Of a stretch of 64,000 bases of DNA, positions 13,647-25,781 are shown piece after piece. The DNA is from Steinernema hermaphroditum (Eukaryota; Nematoda; Chromadorea; Rhabditida; Steinernematidae). The notes beneath the pieces were generated by a model that saw only the letters and a program-made list of their open reading frames with translations, ran no database searches and was not told where the DNA came from. The translations under genes and the position numbers were made by a program. The stretch's first letter is position 1. The number at the start of each line of letters is the position of its first letter. The stretch spans positions 11,780,001 through 11,844,000 of the forward strand of contig CM059621.1 in NCBI GenBank assembly GCA_030435675.1, written 5' to 3'.

Positions 13647-15150
13647 TTAGTGTTCCTTTGACGATCTGTGTGAATGCCGAGTCCAGTAACTAAACAATGC
13701 ACTGAACAAAGTCCCATCTATAGAAGCAATACCCGTAGTAGTCTGAATGTTGTAAATATACGCGCTCCTCTGGGGCACGTGCAGCAGCGTTCGAACTCCG
13801 CTTCTGATGGTGTCGTTCAGCGTCAAATAGACGACAGCAGGTCCCCCGTGGCAGCAAAGCCACGAGACGTGGCCAATGATGTTGAAGTAGGCGGGCGGAG
13901 GGAAGAACTGGACGTAGGCGTAGAACGTGGAGGCGGCAAAGCTGAAGCTGCAAATGGCGATCGCTTGGAGTACCACCTGAAATGTGGTGGAGTTTACAGA
14001 GATATGCATCGAAGTTACCTTCTTCTGGAATCCGAGCATGCTTCCATTTCCGAAACGGACGTATTTGTACCACAGTACTCCGCAGAGGATTATGTAGAGA
14101 AGGGCGAGGACGAGAGGAGTGAGAAGGTTGTTGGTCGTGTGAGGAATGTTTTGGTACTTGGAAAGACGACGTTAAAGGTTGTCTTTTAATTGACATGCCA
14201 AATGGGAGCAAACATCACGCGGCTGAGGGTTATATGCATAATGTCAACATCGTTTCCCCACCACAAAACATAGAGTAGACCAGACGAGCACTGCGGATTA
14301 TGGACGTGGAGATCAAAAATTATACCGGCGCCCAATGCTTTGTGCTCCGGTTACTGTACCTTTGGAAACGTTCCAACAATTCAAAGAATGAGCCGCTAAG
14401 AACGAAGCTGAACCTAAGCGCACTTCGCTTTTTTGGTTTCTGTCATCGCTTTTACACTACGTCGTACTGTAGCTTGGACTCACCAAAGTTTGATCGTGCT
14501 CAAAGTTGAATCCAAAGTACGGATCGAAAAGCCACATGTTTCCGTTATCGGTGAACACTGCCGGGATGGTGAAGACGGCAATGTAGCACTGAAAGAGAAA
14601 GGGCAGACAGAGCCAGATCCACGTTCTGTAGCCGTCGAACAGTTTGTGGTGGACCGGCTCGCTGACCAGTTCAACGCATCGGCTTCCAGCGAGGAGAACA
14701 CAGATCCAACAGCTGGCGCACCATGTACCTAAAGATTTGATGTATCCTTCAGGAGGATGCGTCCTACTTGTCGCAGCGATTCCCGTTATGTAGTTGAACA
14801 GAGGATAGGTGCAGAAGACGACTTTCTTGATCACGTAGGTTCCGCTGACGATTCCGGCCGTGAGCAATCCGACGACGTCAGTGATTCCCAAAGCAAGCAT
14901 AATCTTCATGCTGGACCGTTGCCGAACATCTCGGCGAATCAGTACTATCATGCAGGGTGTGTAGAGGATCTATATCAGGTTAATGAGCTTCACGGCATGC
15001 ATCTGCACTTACGCCAAATAGTGTGGCAGCCACGATGAGTCCAACACCGTACCAGAAGTCATCTTCCTCAAGATTCGCCTTTTGAGAGACCTCTGAAGTG
15101 CAGTTGTAGAGCCGATTCCACTTTTCGTAATGGAAAAGAAGAAGGTCCAT
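13647..15150 (-). CDS. srt: Chemoreceptor, serpentine receptor class T type
   Basis: Exons (complement): 15013-15150, 14768-14969, 14484-14728, 14019-14156, 13647-13976; 350 residues, phases all close. srt hallmarks: an early Tyr/Trp region (YEKWNRLYNC), TM3 block GTWCASCWICVLLAGSRC, YQNIPHTTNN before TM5, and TM7 block YVQFFPPPAYFNIIGHVSW with GPAVVYLTLND. Seven hydrophobic segments are visible. One intron (14729-14767, 39 nt) is a multiple of three with no stop, so retention would keep the frame and add 13 residues. Another (14157-14483) is 327 nt, long for this region. In C. elegans srt proteins are chemosensory receptors; that role here is inferred. Confidence 0.87.
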
Positions 15151-16095
15151 AGGATTTCTTTGCTCGGTCTAGAGGCCAATGCCTAAAATGTATTTGAACA
15201 TAGTTGCCAGTGTTGGTCAACTACGGTAACGCGATTACGGCGAACTTGTGGTGATTCCCTAAACACTACAAGATCGAGATGCTCAAGCAGACCGCGGCCA
15301 ACAAATCTAAATAACAAAGTGTCCGGTAAAATATCAAGAAATAATGGGATTTCTCAACCAACGCTGTTTACCACGATGGCCCACAATCGAGTTTGGCTTG
15401 CACAAGGAAGCTATAAATAAAAGGTCCCACAAAGCATCAGAGCATACGCATCCGCCGAAGGCTAATCCCCAAAAGCATTTAGAAAATCCCGCCTTTACGT
15501 CTTTTCCGTAAACAGAATTTAATCCTATACTGTAGCTGCTTCATTGGAAGTAGAAAACTCATTCAAAGGAGCAGCTGATGATCGAAAGAAGTTGGCAAAA
15601 ACGGTTTCGAAAAGGTTTTAGATGTAGGCGTTTGGCATTTTGCGAAACGTTTCTCCTGAAAAATGACAGCTGAACGTGCTCCCTAAACACTTTTGTTTTC
15701 GTGGGTCTCGAACCTAACGCCGGCAATATTTGTGGAAAACGCACGTGTTTTTGAAGAAATGACTGAAAACAATTATTCGCCCAATATTCCAAATAGCTTG
15801 CTCAAATAACTCGGGAATATGTCATGCATATTGATGACCGCTTAAACTCAGATTAGAGTTGGGCTACCGTCTCCAATAAAAGGCTAGACGTCTTGCAATC
15901 ACAAAACGGTGCCATCGCACTATAGTTGTCAGTCCTTTTCTGGGTTCAATGCAGGGCACTGCATCCCATGGGCCGAAAATTAATGAAGTTCATGTTAAAA
16001 TCCGCATCTCCTCTATCCTTTGAATAGCGGTTCATCCAACAAAACATGTGGTGTTTTGAATGATTGAGGCAAGGACTACAATATGAAGCAGAATG
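15151..16095. other. Intergenic
   Basis: Upstream region of the srt gene on one side and the mariner relic on the other. I recognise no feature. Confidence 0.5.
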
Positions 16096-16699
16096 TTTGG
16101 TTGGGGAGTTGAAGATGTCGATTTTTCCACATGGACACAGTGAAATACGAACTGTTGTACGGTTTGCCCATGGTATTAATTGTGTGATGGACGGTAACGG
16201 CCTTCAATCACGTACATCGTTGGGTCTTACCTGCAGAAACGCACCCATCGTTGTGCTCGTCATGCATCATAACGTGAGCAAATCTCAAAAAGATGGCCTT
16301 TTCAGATCACGCCGTTCTGTAAAGTCCAACGTTTCCAATTGGTTAAGTACTATTGCAAATAATGGGTACATGCTATGCTGTATGTGAGTGACACTACAGC
16401 TGCTACGCCCACATAGCGACTCCACGAGCTCATTTCTACTTTACAGAAATAGAGTCCGAGAGTGTCCATTCGTAAGTGATTACATCAGTGGTAAGCACTC
16501 CGAATAAGAGGCGTCGAAAATTAGACCATAACATTTTTTCGGCATCAAACCCCGGATTTTCTACGAACGCGGCATGCGGATCCTGATACCAAAGTGGGCT
16601 GTAGTTGCACGATCAAGTGGCGAGTTCCTTGGATTACTTATACTTGTTTATGTTAATAAAAATTCATTGAAAAGAACCTTTAACTCCCCAACCCAATAC
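16096..16699 (+). mobile_element. Mariner-family relic, about 0.6 kb
   Basis: Left end TTTGGTTGGGGAGTT and right end AACTCCCCAACCCAATA are imperfect inverted repeats of the same type as the copy at 7522-8467 but from a different subfamily. Near the right end a frame reads FYERGMRILIPKWAVV and SSGEFLGLLI, matching the last residues of mariner transposases (ERGI..L..RW....NG.Y). The rest of the gene is deleted or scrambled. Confidence 0.65.
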
Positions 16700-17363
16700 A
16701 AGAAGAGGAAAAAATTTCAGTTTAGAATTCAGGGCGGTCACAGGGAATTCATTCTTACAAACAGTTAGAGTTAGATTGAAGAGTAGTGTGTTACTAGTGT
16801 ACCTAATTTCAGCCGAATCGGTGGTATACACCTTTGACTGGTCCCTTGATAGTTAGAAGGGATAAAGATTAGTGTCTTCTTTAAACGCCCTCTGAATAAG
16901 CATAAATAGAAAAGTGAAATAAAAACAGAAGCGGAACAAAGCGCGAGTTCAATGCAGGAGTATATGCTTTGAAAAACAGTTCAAACAGTTTTGTGTACGT
17001 GCGAAAGCCAACAGAAGGAGATTAGAGGATTATGCGTTTGACCGCCGCTGACCAGTCGTCCAAAAAGTGTGCAAACGCACGTAGGCTATGTACTCAGCTT
17101 CCACGAAACGATCCAGTGGCGACATTTTTTTGTGTTTCATCTGCCACACTTACAGTGCTAAAAAGAATGATGGATATGTTAGCAGAAGTACTGTAGTGGG
17201 TACCGTAGATAGATGCGTCCTTTTTACTCTCCTACTGTAATCTGATATTAATTCAACACTGCAACTAATCTGCTTATGTTCGCTCACCTCTCGGCTGTTT
17301 TCACTCTCTGTTGTGTAGTCGAGTGCTGCTGGAGTCCTTCCACCTCCACTTCAGGCTCTCACT
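16700..17363. other. Intergenic upstream of NHR D
   Basis: AT-rich sequence with no recognised gene; presumed promoter of NHR D. A short hydrophobic frame beginning 17276 overlaps the true mini first exon and is not supported. Confidence 0.45.
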
Positions 17364-18732
17364 ATGAGGTTTGCATTCTTATCTTCAGCTCTAGAATATT
17401 CCTTTCAGTTCTGATCAGCCAACCCACTGTTCAATTTGTGGTAATCACGCGTTTTGCTGCTACTATGGAGTGGCTTGTTGCAACAGTTGCAAGTCGTTCT
17501 TTCGTAGAGTTGTTCTAGGGTCAGGAAGGCGGCAGTTCCAGTGCCCCCTTAATGGGTTCTGCCATCTAAAGCAAGGTAACTTTCCACGCTTTGAGCTGAC
17601 CTGTTGTGGTGTTCCTAGGTTCTCGTTTATGTCGCCATTGTAGATTTCAGAAGTGTATTCAAGTTGGGATGAAACCACAAGGTACTTTGTAAAAAACGCA
17701 TTCACTGTAATTAGAAAAAGACCCTGTACGTAAACGTAGATACCGTTTAATATCATATTTAAACTGTGGCTACACAATATCTAAAAATACAAAACTTCTT
17801 CTTAATTGGATTCACCGATATTTGGTAACCCTAATCAGATTCTTCACTTCAAATGAGATTCTGTGCAATAGCATGTTTTCAAGCGGTCAAAGTCAACAAT
17901 TACACGTGGCAGATCGAAGAACGAAGCGAAATTATTCAAAAAAACTTCCCGGTCTGTATAGAAAACAGTCATTCGCGAAGGTTGTTATTTCAGATGAACA
18001 TAGTAGATCTGGAAAGGACCGTTCTCCTATTCAGGCAAATTAGGAATTCCTCGTTTTTGTATAGTCATGAAACGTCTCTTCTGAATATATTGAACGGACA
18101 AAGTGTCCCCCAGAATCTGGATGGAACTCTGGATGCCTGGATGCCTTCTGCGGACTGTAGATGGGACATTGCCTACGGTGGTGTCAAATTCTATAAGTGC
18201 CTCGGCATTTTCCAACGGATCACACTAAAAGACCAATTGGCTTTGGTGAAAGGCACATGTCTGCCACTTTGGCTCTTCTACACTGCCTATGAGGCACTGC
18301 GCTGCGGGAGCCAGCCTGTGGAGTTAGTTCGTACGCATGCTGGTAAAAGGCAGGCTGGTGATAAGTTCGCTCAAAGTATAATAGAATTTCAGCTTTGAGA
18401 ACATCCTTCAAACTAGCATGTTTCTGGTCAATCCCACCGAGGAACAGGCGGCCCTTGCCTTCATGATCGTCGCCCTGAATTCAGCGGCACCTAACCTCTC
18501 CCCGTCTTCGAACTGCCTGATCGCAAAGGATAGGCTGCAGTTCGTGCGGGCGCTGATGAGAACAGTTCCCATGACGAAGTCATCTAGCTGTTGGGTTCAC
18601 AAGTACCATCAACTGTACAATCTCGTGGATCAGTGCTTTCGGGTGGCGACAACACTGAAAGAAATCTTGCTTCTGCACTATCTTGAACATGGCAATCGTT
18701 TGCCAAAGTTCATTTGTGAGCTGATTCTTTAA
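17364..18732 (+). CDS. nhr: Nuclear hormone receptor D
   Basis: Exons: 17364-17368 (ATGAG only), 17409-17575, 17619-17681, about 17872-18342, about 18393-18732. The 5-nt first exon supplies the Met; the 63-nt second-finger exon has the same size as in B and C. DNA-binding domain CSICGNHAFCCYYG, P-box CNSCKSFFRR, CPLNGFC, CRHCRFQKCIQVGM. Ligand domain DCRWDIAYGGVKFYK, ITLKDQLALVKG and FMIVALNSAAPNLSPSS. The exon 4 to 5 junction is not settled: the donor at 18343 gives the wrong phase, whereas a donor at about 18322 to an acceptor at 18392 keeps frame. The loop after helix 3 is shorter than in B. Probably functional; the model near 18320-18395 needs cDNA. Confidence 0.75.
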
Positions 18733-19037
18733 AACGCCATTATACATTTGCTTTATCGGTTCCGATATTTGAAAGGACCAAACATTCGCAACGCGTATTT
18801 AAAGGTGCCCTCGATAAATAGTCAACGGTATAGGTATAAAGTCAACATTGCGTCCTTGCATCTCAACGAATCCACCGTCTTTCGTCTCAATAGAAAAGAA
18901 CATATTCATGGAATCGTGTCCGCGATGATATCTTTCGTTAAACTAGATCCGGGGAGCTTCCACCAGGAGCAGGACAGGTTCGAGCTAGAACAGCCGATGT
19001 TAAATGTTGTTAAATAACACATCTAGCCTAGTACAAG
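18733..19037. other. Intergenic downstream of NHR D
   Basis: Open frame without stop for about 90 codons but no family similarity or splice context; not called as a gene. Confidence 0.4.
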
Positions 19038-19102
19038 CGAATGGATATTGTAACCGTAAGGTAACCATTTCTATGTTACCTTACGGTTACAATATCCATT
19101 CG
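19038..19102. repeat. Perfect 28-bp inverted repeat with 9-nt loop
   Basis: Arm 19038-19065 (CGAATGGATATTGTAACC...) is the exact reverse complement of 19075-19102; the loop is CATTTCTAT. The hairpin has no mismatch. It could be a tiny foldback element, or the stem of a small RNA precursor. I see no target-site duplication that settles it. Confidence 0.85.
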
Positions 19103-19670
19103 TAATTCGGTCTCTGAAGCGAAAATCCATCTTGCATGTCCTAAATGTCCGAAAGTCTTCGAATGTATCCGATATAGTGCGGAATATCAGGGTTAAGTGC
19201 AATAGAATCACCGACAGCGAATCTCAAAGATGTTTGTCATGCGGCAAGGGCTCTAAGGGCAGAGGGAAGGTTCTATGATTGTAGAAACGATGGACGCATA
19301 TAGTCCAGAGACCATGGCAAATTGGCAATTTGTGAGCAAATTCTGATTTAGAACGTGGTACTTTAGGGGCTCTCCGAAGACACCTTACTCCTGTTGATCA
19401 GCATAAGCTTTGAAGTAACCTACATTTTGTTACTTCCGGTATCTTCCAACCCAAGCCATCGTAATCAATGTCCAAGTGTCAGAATGATGTCATGATCAAC
19501 TTGTGTTTTGCTCGTATTCGAGCATGTGACCGTTTGCGCACTTCCACCATTTACCCAACCGACGATCGCTGCGCTAGAGCAAAGACATGATTCATCATCA
19601 CCACACCGGCGACTGTCTCTTTGCAATCGATTACTTCCCGGCCTGTCGATCTGGTTTTATTGCCGGAGTG
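19103..19670. other. Intergenic upstream of NHR E
   Basis: No supported feature. Presumed promoter region of NHR E. Confidence 0.45.
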
Positions 19671-21890
19671 ATGGTCGACGCCGAAGAAAGAGTGCGCACG
19701 AGGTGGGCGCCTAATTTATTGAAATAACTCTTTTGTGTTCCTGTTCAGTGCGATAGGGAGGTGTGCGGTTTGTGGAGCGCCGGCTAAATGTCTCCACTAC
19801 GATGCGGTCACGTGCAGTGGATGCAAAAACTTTTTTCGGCGATCGCTCGTCGAGGGAAGACGCTACGTTTGCGCAAGAGAGGGCTTGTGTGTGATCAGTG
19901 AGGGTGAGATTGGGCTTGAAAGTGTGAATTGGGTGAAATGCTCAAATTTAGACAATCGCCTATTCTGTAAAGCATGTCGACTGGCGAAATGTTTCATTGC
20001 TGGCATGAATGCAAATGGTCTGCCTTTATGAGCTATAAGTTCTTACCGTACTTGTGTTTAGCAATTCAATTGGACAGTGACGATTCCCGAAAGAAAATGC
20101 ACGTTCAGCTCAGTCGGTCCCGAACGATGGTGGATTATCGTGGACGATGCCAGCAGGTCAGCTTTGGGGTTATTCTATATATTGATCACAAAAAGCCTAG
20201 TATGGACAAACCAGTATGTGCAAATTGTGGTTTGATGCCCTTTTGGTCGAATGATAATGGTTTCAAATGGGCATTTTTGAGAATAAAGTCAGTAGAACCC
20301 CTTCAGGTTCGGACCCTCTCATGTGTTGAGTCAAATCCATGTATACATTCAAGCTTTCAAACGGTAGCCCTAGGTGAGTAGGTAAACTATACCAAAAATT
20401 TGCTACCCGTACGTGTTCTACGCCCATCAAAGAAGATGTGGTATCATTTCCAACCAACCGAATCTCCGTTTCCCACCGGTGATTCCCAAGTAACTAAAGA
20501 TATACTTAAGGTATATCCGATAGTCGGAAAGCGATCCTTCGGACCGTTATCCAAGGGAGCATGTATGAAGACTTTGTAACCAAAGGAAAATTGTGAGCTT
20601 AAGTATACACTGGGAGATGAATGGTGATAAACTAGCGTTAAGTGAAAAACCTTTGTTTACGGGCATGCAGAGCGTATGGGCAGCCTTTTTTTGCGCAATT
20701 TATCTACTCACCTAGGCCTACCGTTTGACCCCTAGACTCGCCTCGATCGTTACATGTTTGACCGTTCCCTTGTTAGCCAAGAAATCTACTAACGAGTTGT
20801 CGCTGTCTATGCTCTAGCGCCACTCACATGATCGAATTTTTCACACATAAGCCACCTCACCTTTTATGGTGTGGTACATTTAATTTACAGATTGTTCCTC
20901 CCAACGTCATAGTCGTCGAAGACGCTTGTAACAAACTCATAGAAAGCCTGTTGTTCTTCGAAAACCGTTGCAATCGTGTTCGTCTCTCAACTTTCGATCC
21001 AGCCAAAGAGGAACTACAACACAAGGACATCGAATATCTCCTGCGAACTCCCTTCCGTTTTGGAGACGTCAGCAAACTGGAAATACCGATGAACTGGCCC
21101 AGCAATCAGGTCATGCCGCGCTCATTTGAGGACTTCGCCCTGAAGTCACCCTTCATCAAGCAGTGGTTCCTGCTCGACATGGTTTTGGCCGTCGAATTCT
21201 CAAAGACTCTTGGTGGGTTTCAGATCATACCCATCGAAGAACAGGTAGGGAAACTGTGTGTGGCCTTGCTGGCTTCATGGTGATTTCAGAAAGAGATCCT
21301 GAAGACAGCGCTCATCACAAATCGTCTCTTCGCGGAGGCGTTCTTCTCCTTCCAAGTGAACTCCGATTCTATCGTGTTTCCCGACGGTGTCAAACCACTT
21401 GACCTGCTGAAATATGTGTGGGTTGCCGGTCCTTTATGTCATATATCATTGATAGAACTTCAGGATGACGGACATCTACATAGAATGCTTCAAGAACGTG
21501 ATGGAACCACTCATCAGATATAAACCATCAAAGCAGGAATACGTAATATGCAAAGCGATAATAGCTCTCAACGCAGGTAAAACCCCATCTCAGTGGCACA
21601 CATCTATTGTACCAGTTGCAGAATGTCCAAACATTTCTCGAGAAACGTCCGAAATCCTAGACGCTGCCAGAAAACAGTACACCGATGTTCTGCTCCGTCT
21701 CTGTCAGAGGGAAAACGGCGATGTGGGGGGAGCCGTTAGGTTCGGCAATCTGATGGGACTGATCCAGACGATGCATGCCTACGGAGAGAAGTTCAACCGT
21801 CTGAGAACTCTTTTTCTACTTTACCTCCGGTCAAAGTTACCTCAAAGAAAGCCGTCGAAGTTAGCGGAGTCCTTGTTCAACGTCGCTTGA
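19671..21890 (+). CDS. nhr: Nuclear hormone receptor E
   Basis: Exons 19671-19702, 19749-19903, 19952-20017, 20062-20156, 20891-21244, 21290-21417, 21464-21576, 21622-21890; 403 residues, all phases close. Zinc finger 1 CAVCGAPAKCLHYD with P-box CSGCKNFFRR; finger 2 CAREGLC and CKACRLAKCFIAGM with the usual 9-residue spacer. Hinge AIQLDSDDSRKKMHVQ resembles that of F (AIQLPSNMDVQKI). Ligand domain NWPSNQVMPRSF, KQWFLLDMVLAVEF, FPDGVKPLDLL, KQEYVICKAIIALNA. It belongs with F and G (CGAPA subgroup), not with A-D. The 734-bp intron 20157-20890 is much larger than the others and contains no obvious element. P-box residue Asn in CKNFF is unusual. Confidence 0.88.
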
Positions 21891-24800
21891 TGAGAAATGT
21901 TGCCGGGCTTGAAATATTTGTACAGATATAAAAGAATTTTATGCAAACTTTGTCATTGTGTGGAATCTGCAGCACGGTCCCAACCCCGTTAGAGCCGCCC
22001 AGACGTATCTGGTTACCAGCATTCAGAGGCGGCTGATAGGGTTCTACGTAGGAGTACGGTTTAAAACGAAAAGAAGATTAGTGTTTCTCTCTTTGCTGCT
22101 GGTCCAAAGTTTCGCGTTTCGATGACTATGTAGACCACGCCCAACATATTGGACCGATGCACCTCGGCTATACTACACAGCAACTTTCACTGCTGCGTGT
22201 CGGACTGATTACGCCAAAGGTCACGCTGAATGTGTCTACGACAGTACGTGCAATTTGTTGATAAACGCCCAAACCGCCAGATGTTTATGAAACAGCGTCA
22301 GTCAGCCTTAAAACACATAGGCGCCCTTCATTTCACTGGTTCTTGTCTATGCATCCAACAAGCCGGTGCGGACCCTTCCAAAACATCAAAGTTCGCCCCG
22401 TTTGTTTTCGGGTCCACTTACTACAGATCGCGAACCCTTCCACTAATGGACACCATCAGTCAATCAATTCCGTCGCGCCGACCAATTAATTCCGTCTCCG
22501 GTCACATGACCGAGTTGCAAAAGACTACCCACTTATCAGCTGCAGCTCCTCTGGAATCTTCCACTTACTGTCTTCATCGTTCCCAGTTCACGAGTACCAG
22601 ATAAGCATCTCCGGCTAAAGCGCCTTGCGCAACATTCCCTTCCGGTGATCGATGGCCGAGCAAAGACATTTACGCAAAAGATTCGGCACGTGCGAAGTGG
22701 AAAAGTACGTTCAGTTTTTTGGTTTTCCCCAAGGGGGACATTTGAGGTGACCGGTCAATTGCCCGGAATGCGAAATGTTTTTGCAGCGATATCGTCTAGA
22801 GCAGCAGAGATCACATGCGGTGATAAGGAGAGAGAAGAGTGGGAAGTACAATTTCGAGAGATTAACAGTATCACTCGGCGACGGTCCAAATGATCATCTC
22901 CCGTTCAAGGATGTTCGTTGTAAAGTAAAGTACAGTTACCGTCTGCAATTGGGTGCTCTGACAATTACGTAAAACAGTGTCTTAAGTGTTAAAGTTACAA
23001 CTGTGAGTTGAAAACACAAAGAAATTTCTAGATTCTAATGAGAAAAAATGTTCCCTAAGGTACTTTCCAAAGACGCAAACAGCCCTAACGCTGTCACAGG
23101 GTGCTGTACTCTAAAAGGTGATCCGCAGTGACCGATCTTCGATTACCAATGGAACTGAAAAGACTAGAGTACTGTAATATGATTTTCAATAGGAACTGTG
23201 CTTCATGCCGACAGCGATCCTAAGGGATAAGTCTTTAAGTCTATACCTAGCAATTTGATATTCAAAAACTGAAGTATTAAGTACAGTTCCGCTTCCAGTT
23301 CCAAACCATGTCTCCAAAATACTATCAGATTTAGGATAGACTGGCGTGATAAAAATAACTGTGATCTTTTGTTATTCACGTCGCCAGAGGCGATCGAGAA
23401 ACGGTACTTCCCTGGGTACTTCCCTGGCAGACTGTACTTTAACACTCGAAAGAGCTTATTAATATTTCAGTGTACTTTGAAATCTGCTCTGAACTAGGAT
23501 GGTGCCCGGTCTTTGACACACTAAAAGAACAGCAAAATAAAAGGACACGAACGCCACTTCCGCACTCCTATTTTTGTGACATTAGCAGATTTTAAGAACT
23601 TCCCAAATTTGATGATCTGTAGGAGTTCATTCAGATGCGGTCCTTTGGTGGGTTCTCGACGACGTAGTTTCTGCGTTAAAGGTGCATTTGGTTATGAAAT
23701 ATTTATAGTGGCGATCAGATGGTTTTGGACGTTGTGAAATCAGCGAATTTTTAGCATCACAAACTACGGAAGTATAAATATGTTTTCCAGATGGAACCAA
23801 AAATAAATTAATGCATCATATCGTATCCCCGTTTTCCATAAAAAAGAGACCATCGACGGTGTTTTTAAAGACCCCTTCGGCGGTATGCACCCTCTACACC
23901 GTTTATTTTTCCGATTGATAGTAGAAATAGCACTTCTTAAGTTCTTAATTGTAATTAATAAAGTGCAATTCTTACTTTATGTTCAATTGTATTACCAGGC
24001 GCTACCATAATCGTTAACCTTCAAAGGATTTCCAACCCGACGCTCTTATCCAATTGGCGCACTTCGTCGAATCGGGACCGAATATTGGGAAGATAAACAT
24101 GTTCCCGTAGACGAGAGTGTTTTTGTATTCTTTGATCCTTGTGTAAAAACAAATGCATTTCACGTGGATCTCATCGAGTCACAATGTAAACGGGAAGACA
24201 ACACCGTCTTCCCGGTGTGGAGAAGATTAAACTACAAGAACTACTCCCCATGTTTGTTCTCCATGTTCTGCTCGCCGACATTTGTCGATCGGCTGATTCA
24301 GGTTTACTGCTGCTCCTCCTCACGAGGCAAAGCGCCATCGATTAGTAGATTCTGAGAATTTCCGCGTCGCTTCCGAAAGTAGTCCACCTCCACATTGATG
24401 GATCAGCTGCCTAGTGCGTCAACAGCGCCATTATTCTCACCGCACAGTGTGTTTTGTTCTTTGTTTTCGTGTCTTCCAGCGTTGAGTGAGTCACCATGTT
24501 TTTCCAGGGACCTAAACCACCCTCGCGCTTCCCTTGGAACTCCGGAACGCCTTGGGGAGCCTGTTTCCGGTGCTGTTTACCACCTGCTCATGCTCGTTTC
24601 GATCACATTTTGAACTCAACTTTCAGTCTCCTGGAAAGTTTCCGCTCCTTCTTCTGAGCACGATCAGAAGGGCGGATTCTCTTCGCGGAGACGTTTTTTG
24701 AACGGAGATAGCGGGGACGTGTTAGGGGTTTAGGGTTTGTGGCGTAAGCACTACTTCAAAAGGCGTAATTGATAGTGCGATAGTAGGGCGAGGCGTGGTG

Positions 24801-25781
24801 AGTGACGTAAAAAGGAACTCTAATTGGCGAGCCTTTAAAATGAAAATTTCACAAGGCACAATGGATTAATGGAGTCTAATTGGCTCGGGAATGGGGTGTG
24901 TTTTACAAAGTTCTTACAGTGCACCCTGTCCCATTCCTAGAACTCCGAAGTGCGTCTCAAACCAGTGGCCTTTTCAGAAGTTCACTCTACTGTCTTGTCG
25001 TATAGGAAGTATAGTTCTCTCCTGTGTTTCTCCGTTGCATAATCAAAGTAGATAACCATCGCAATTTATTCATTGAATATACCGATTTCTTAAATTGGGG
25101 ATTTTGGAATCACTGGCAGATTTTTGCGACTTTGAGAGATCGATAGTATTTCTGCTAGACCTTTGCATATTTCCATCCGTTTTCAATTCTGTTCAATTCT
25201 GTAGCGAAAGAACACAAGCATGCTAAAAATGTGACACAGTGGCAGAGTTAATAAGTGGCATTTGATTATAACTACATGTAAAGTAATGTATATGAATCAC
25301 TCTTGAATCGAGTGATATTACTTTATTTGACGACGTTCTATGAGTGTCAAGCCTTCAGCTGAATGTTCGACGTTCGTCAAAGCCTCAAAAGCGCCCTTTG
25401 ACCCCCCGACTCTTTCAAAGATCGCCACGCCCTGTCGGCACGTGGTCGCCGTCTCCTGGTCCTGAGTTGCCGAAGTCCGTGTTTACAGTGCCCGAGCCAA
25501 AGCGCAGCCACTTCCGCCCGGATTCCGGGGTCTGATTAGCCAACAGCCTCGCTGTGCTCTGCTCCCGTCGCCAGTTTTCGCTCACTTCGGTTACCAGTCG
25601 GGACGCTCTCGGCGCTCCAAGCTGCGCGTCGGCGGTATCGACGACTGCGATCGTCGACGCTGCGAACGAGCGATTGTGACATCGGGTGACGTTATTTGCT
25701 CGTTTCGCGTGCTTCGACCGTCGCGTCGAGTGGTGCCCCCCGCCAGTAGAGCGCGATTTCAGACTAATCATCAAACTGGCT
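21891..25781. other. Gene-poor interval between NHR E and F
   Basis: Nearly 3.9 kb. The last 0.5 kb (25.3-25.8 kb) is GC-rich and open in several frames, consistent with 5' UTR or promoter of NHR F. I saw no coding region, RNA gene or transposon in the rest. Confidence 0.45.

Noticed and set aside
17276..17518. 80-codon frame starting MFAHLSAVFTLCCVVE as the N-terminus of NHR D
   Set aside because: It is out of phase with the zinc finger; ATGAG at 17364-17368 with the 40-nt intron gives the right frame.
18748..19017. 89-codon plus-strand frame after NHR D
   Set aside because: Low-information composition, no signal peptide, domain or splice signals; directly downstream of a complete gene.
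24721..24740. TTAGGGGTTTAGGG as telomeric repeat
   Set aside because: Too short, irregular and not the TTAGGC type usual in nematodes.
25344..25774. Overlapping GC-rich frames upstream of NHR F on both strands
   Set aside because: No domain or splice junction links them to NHR F; more likely promoter or 5' UTR.
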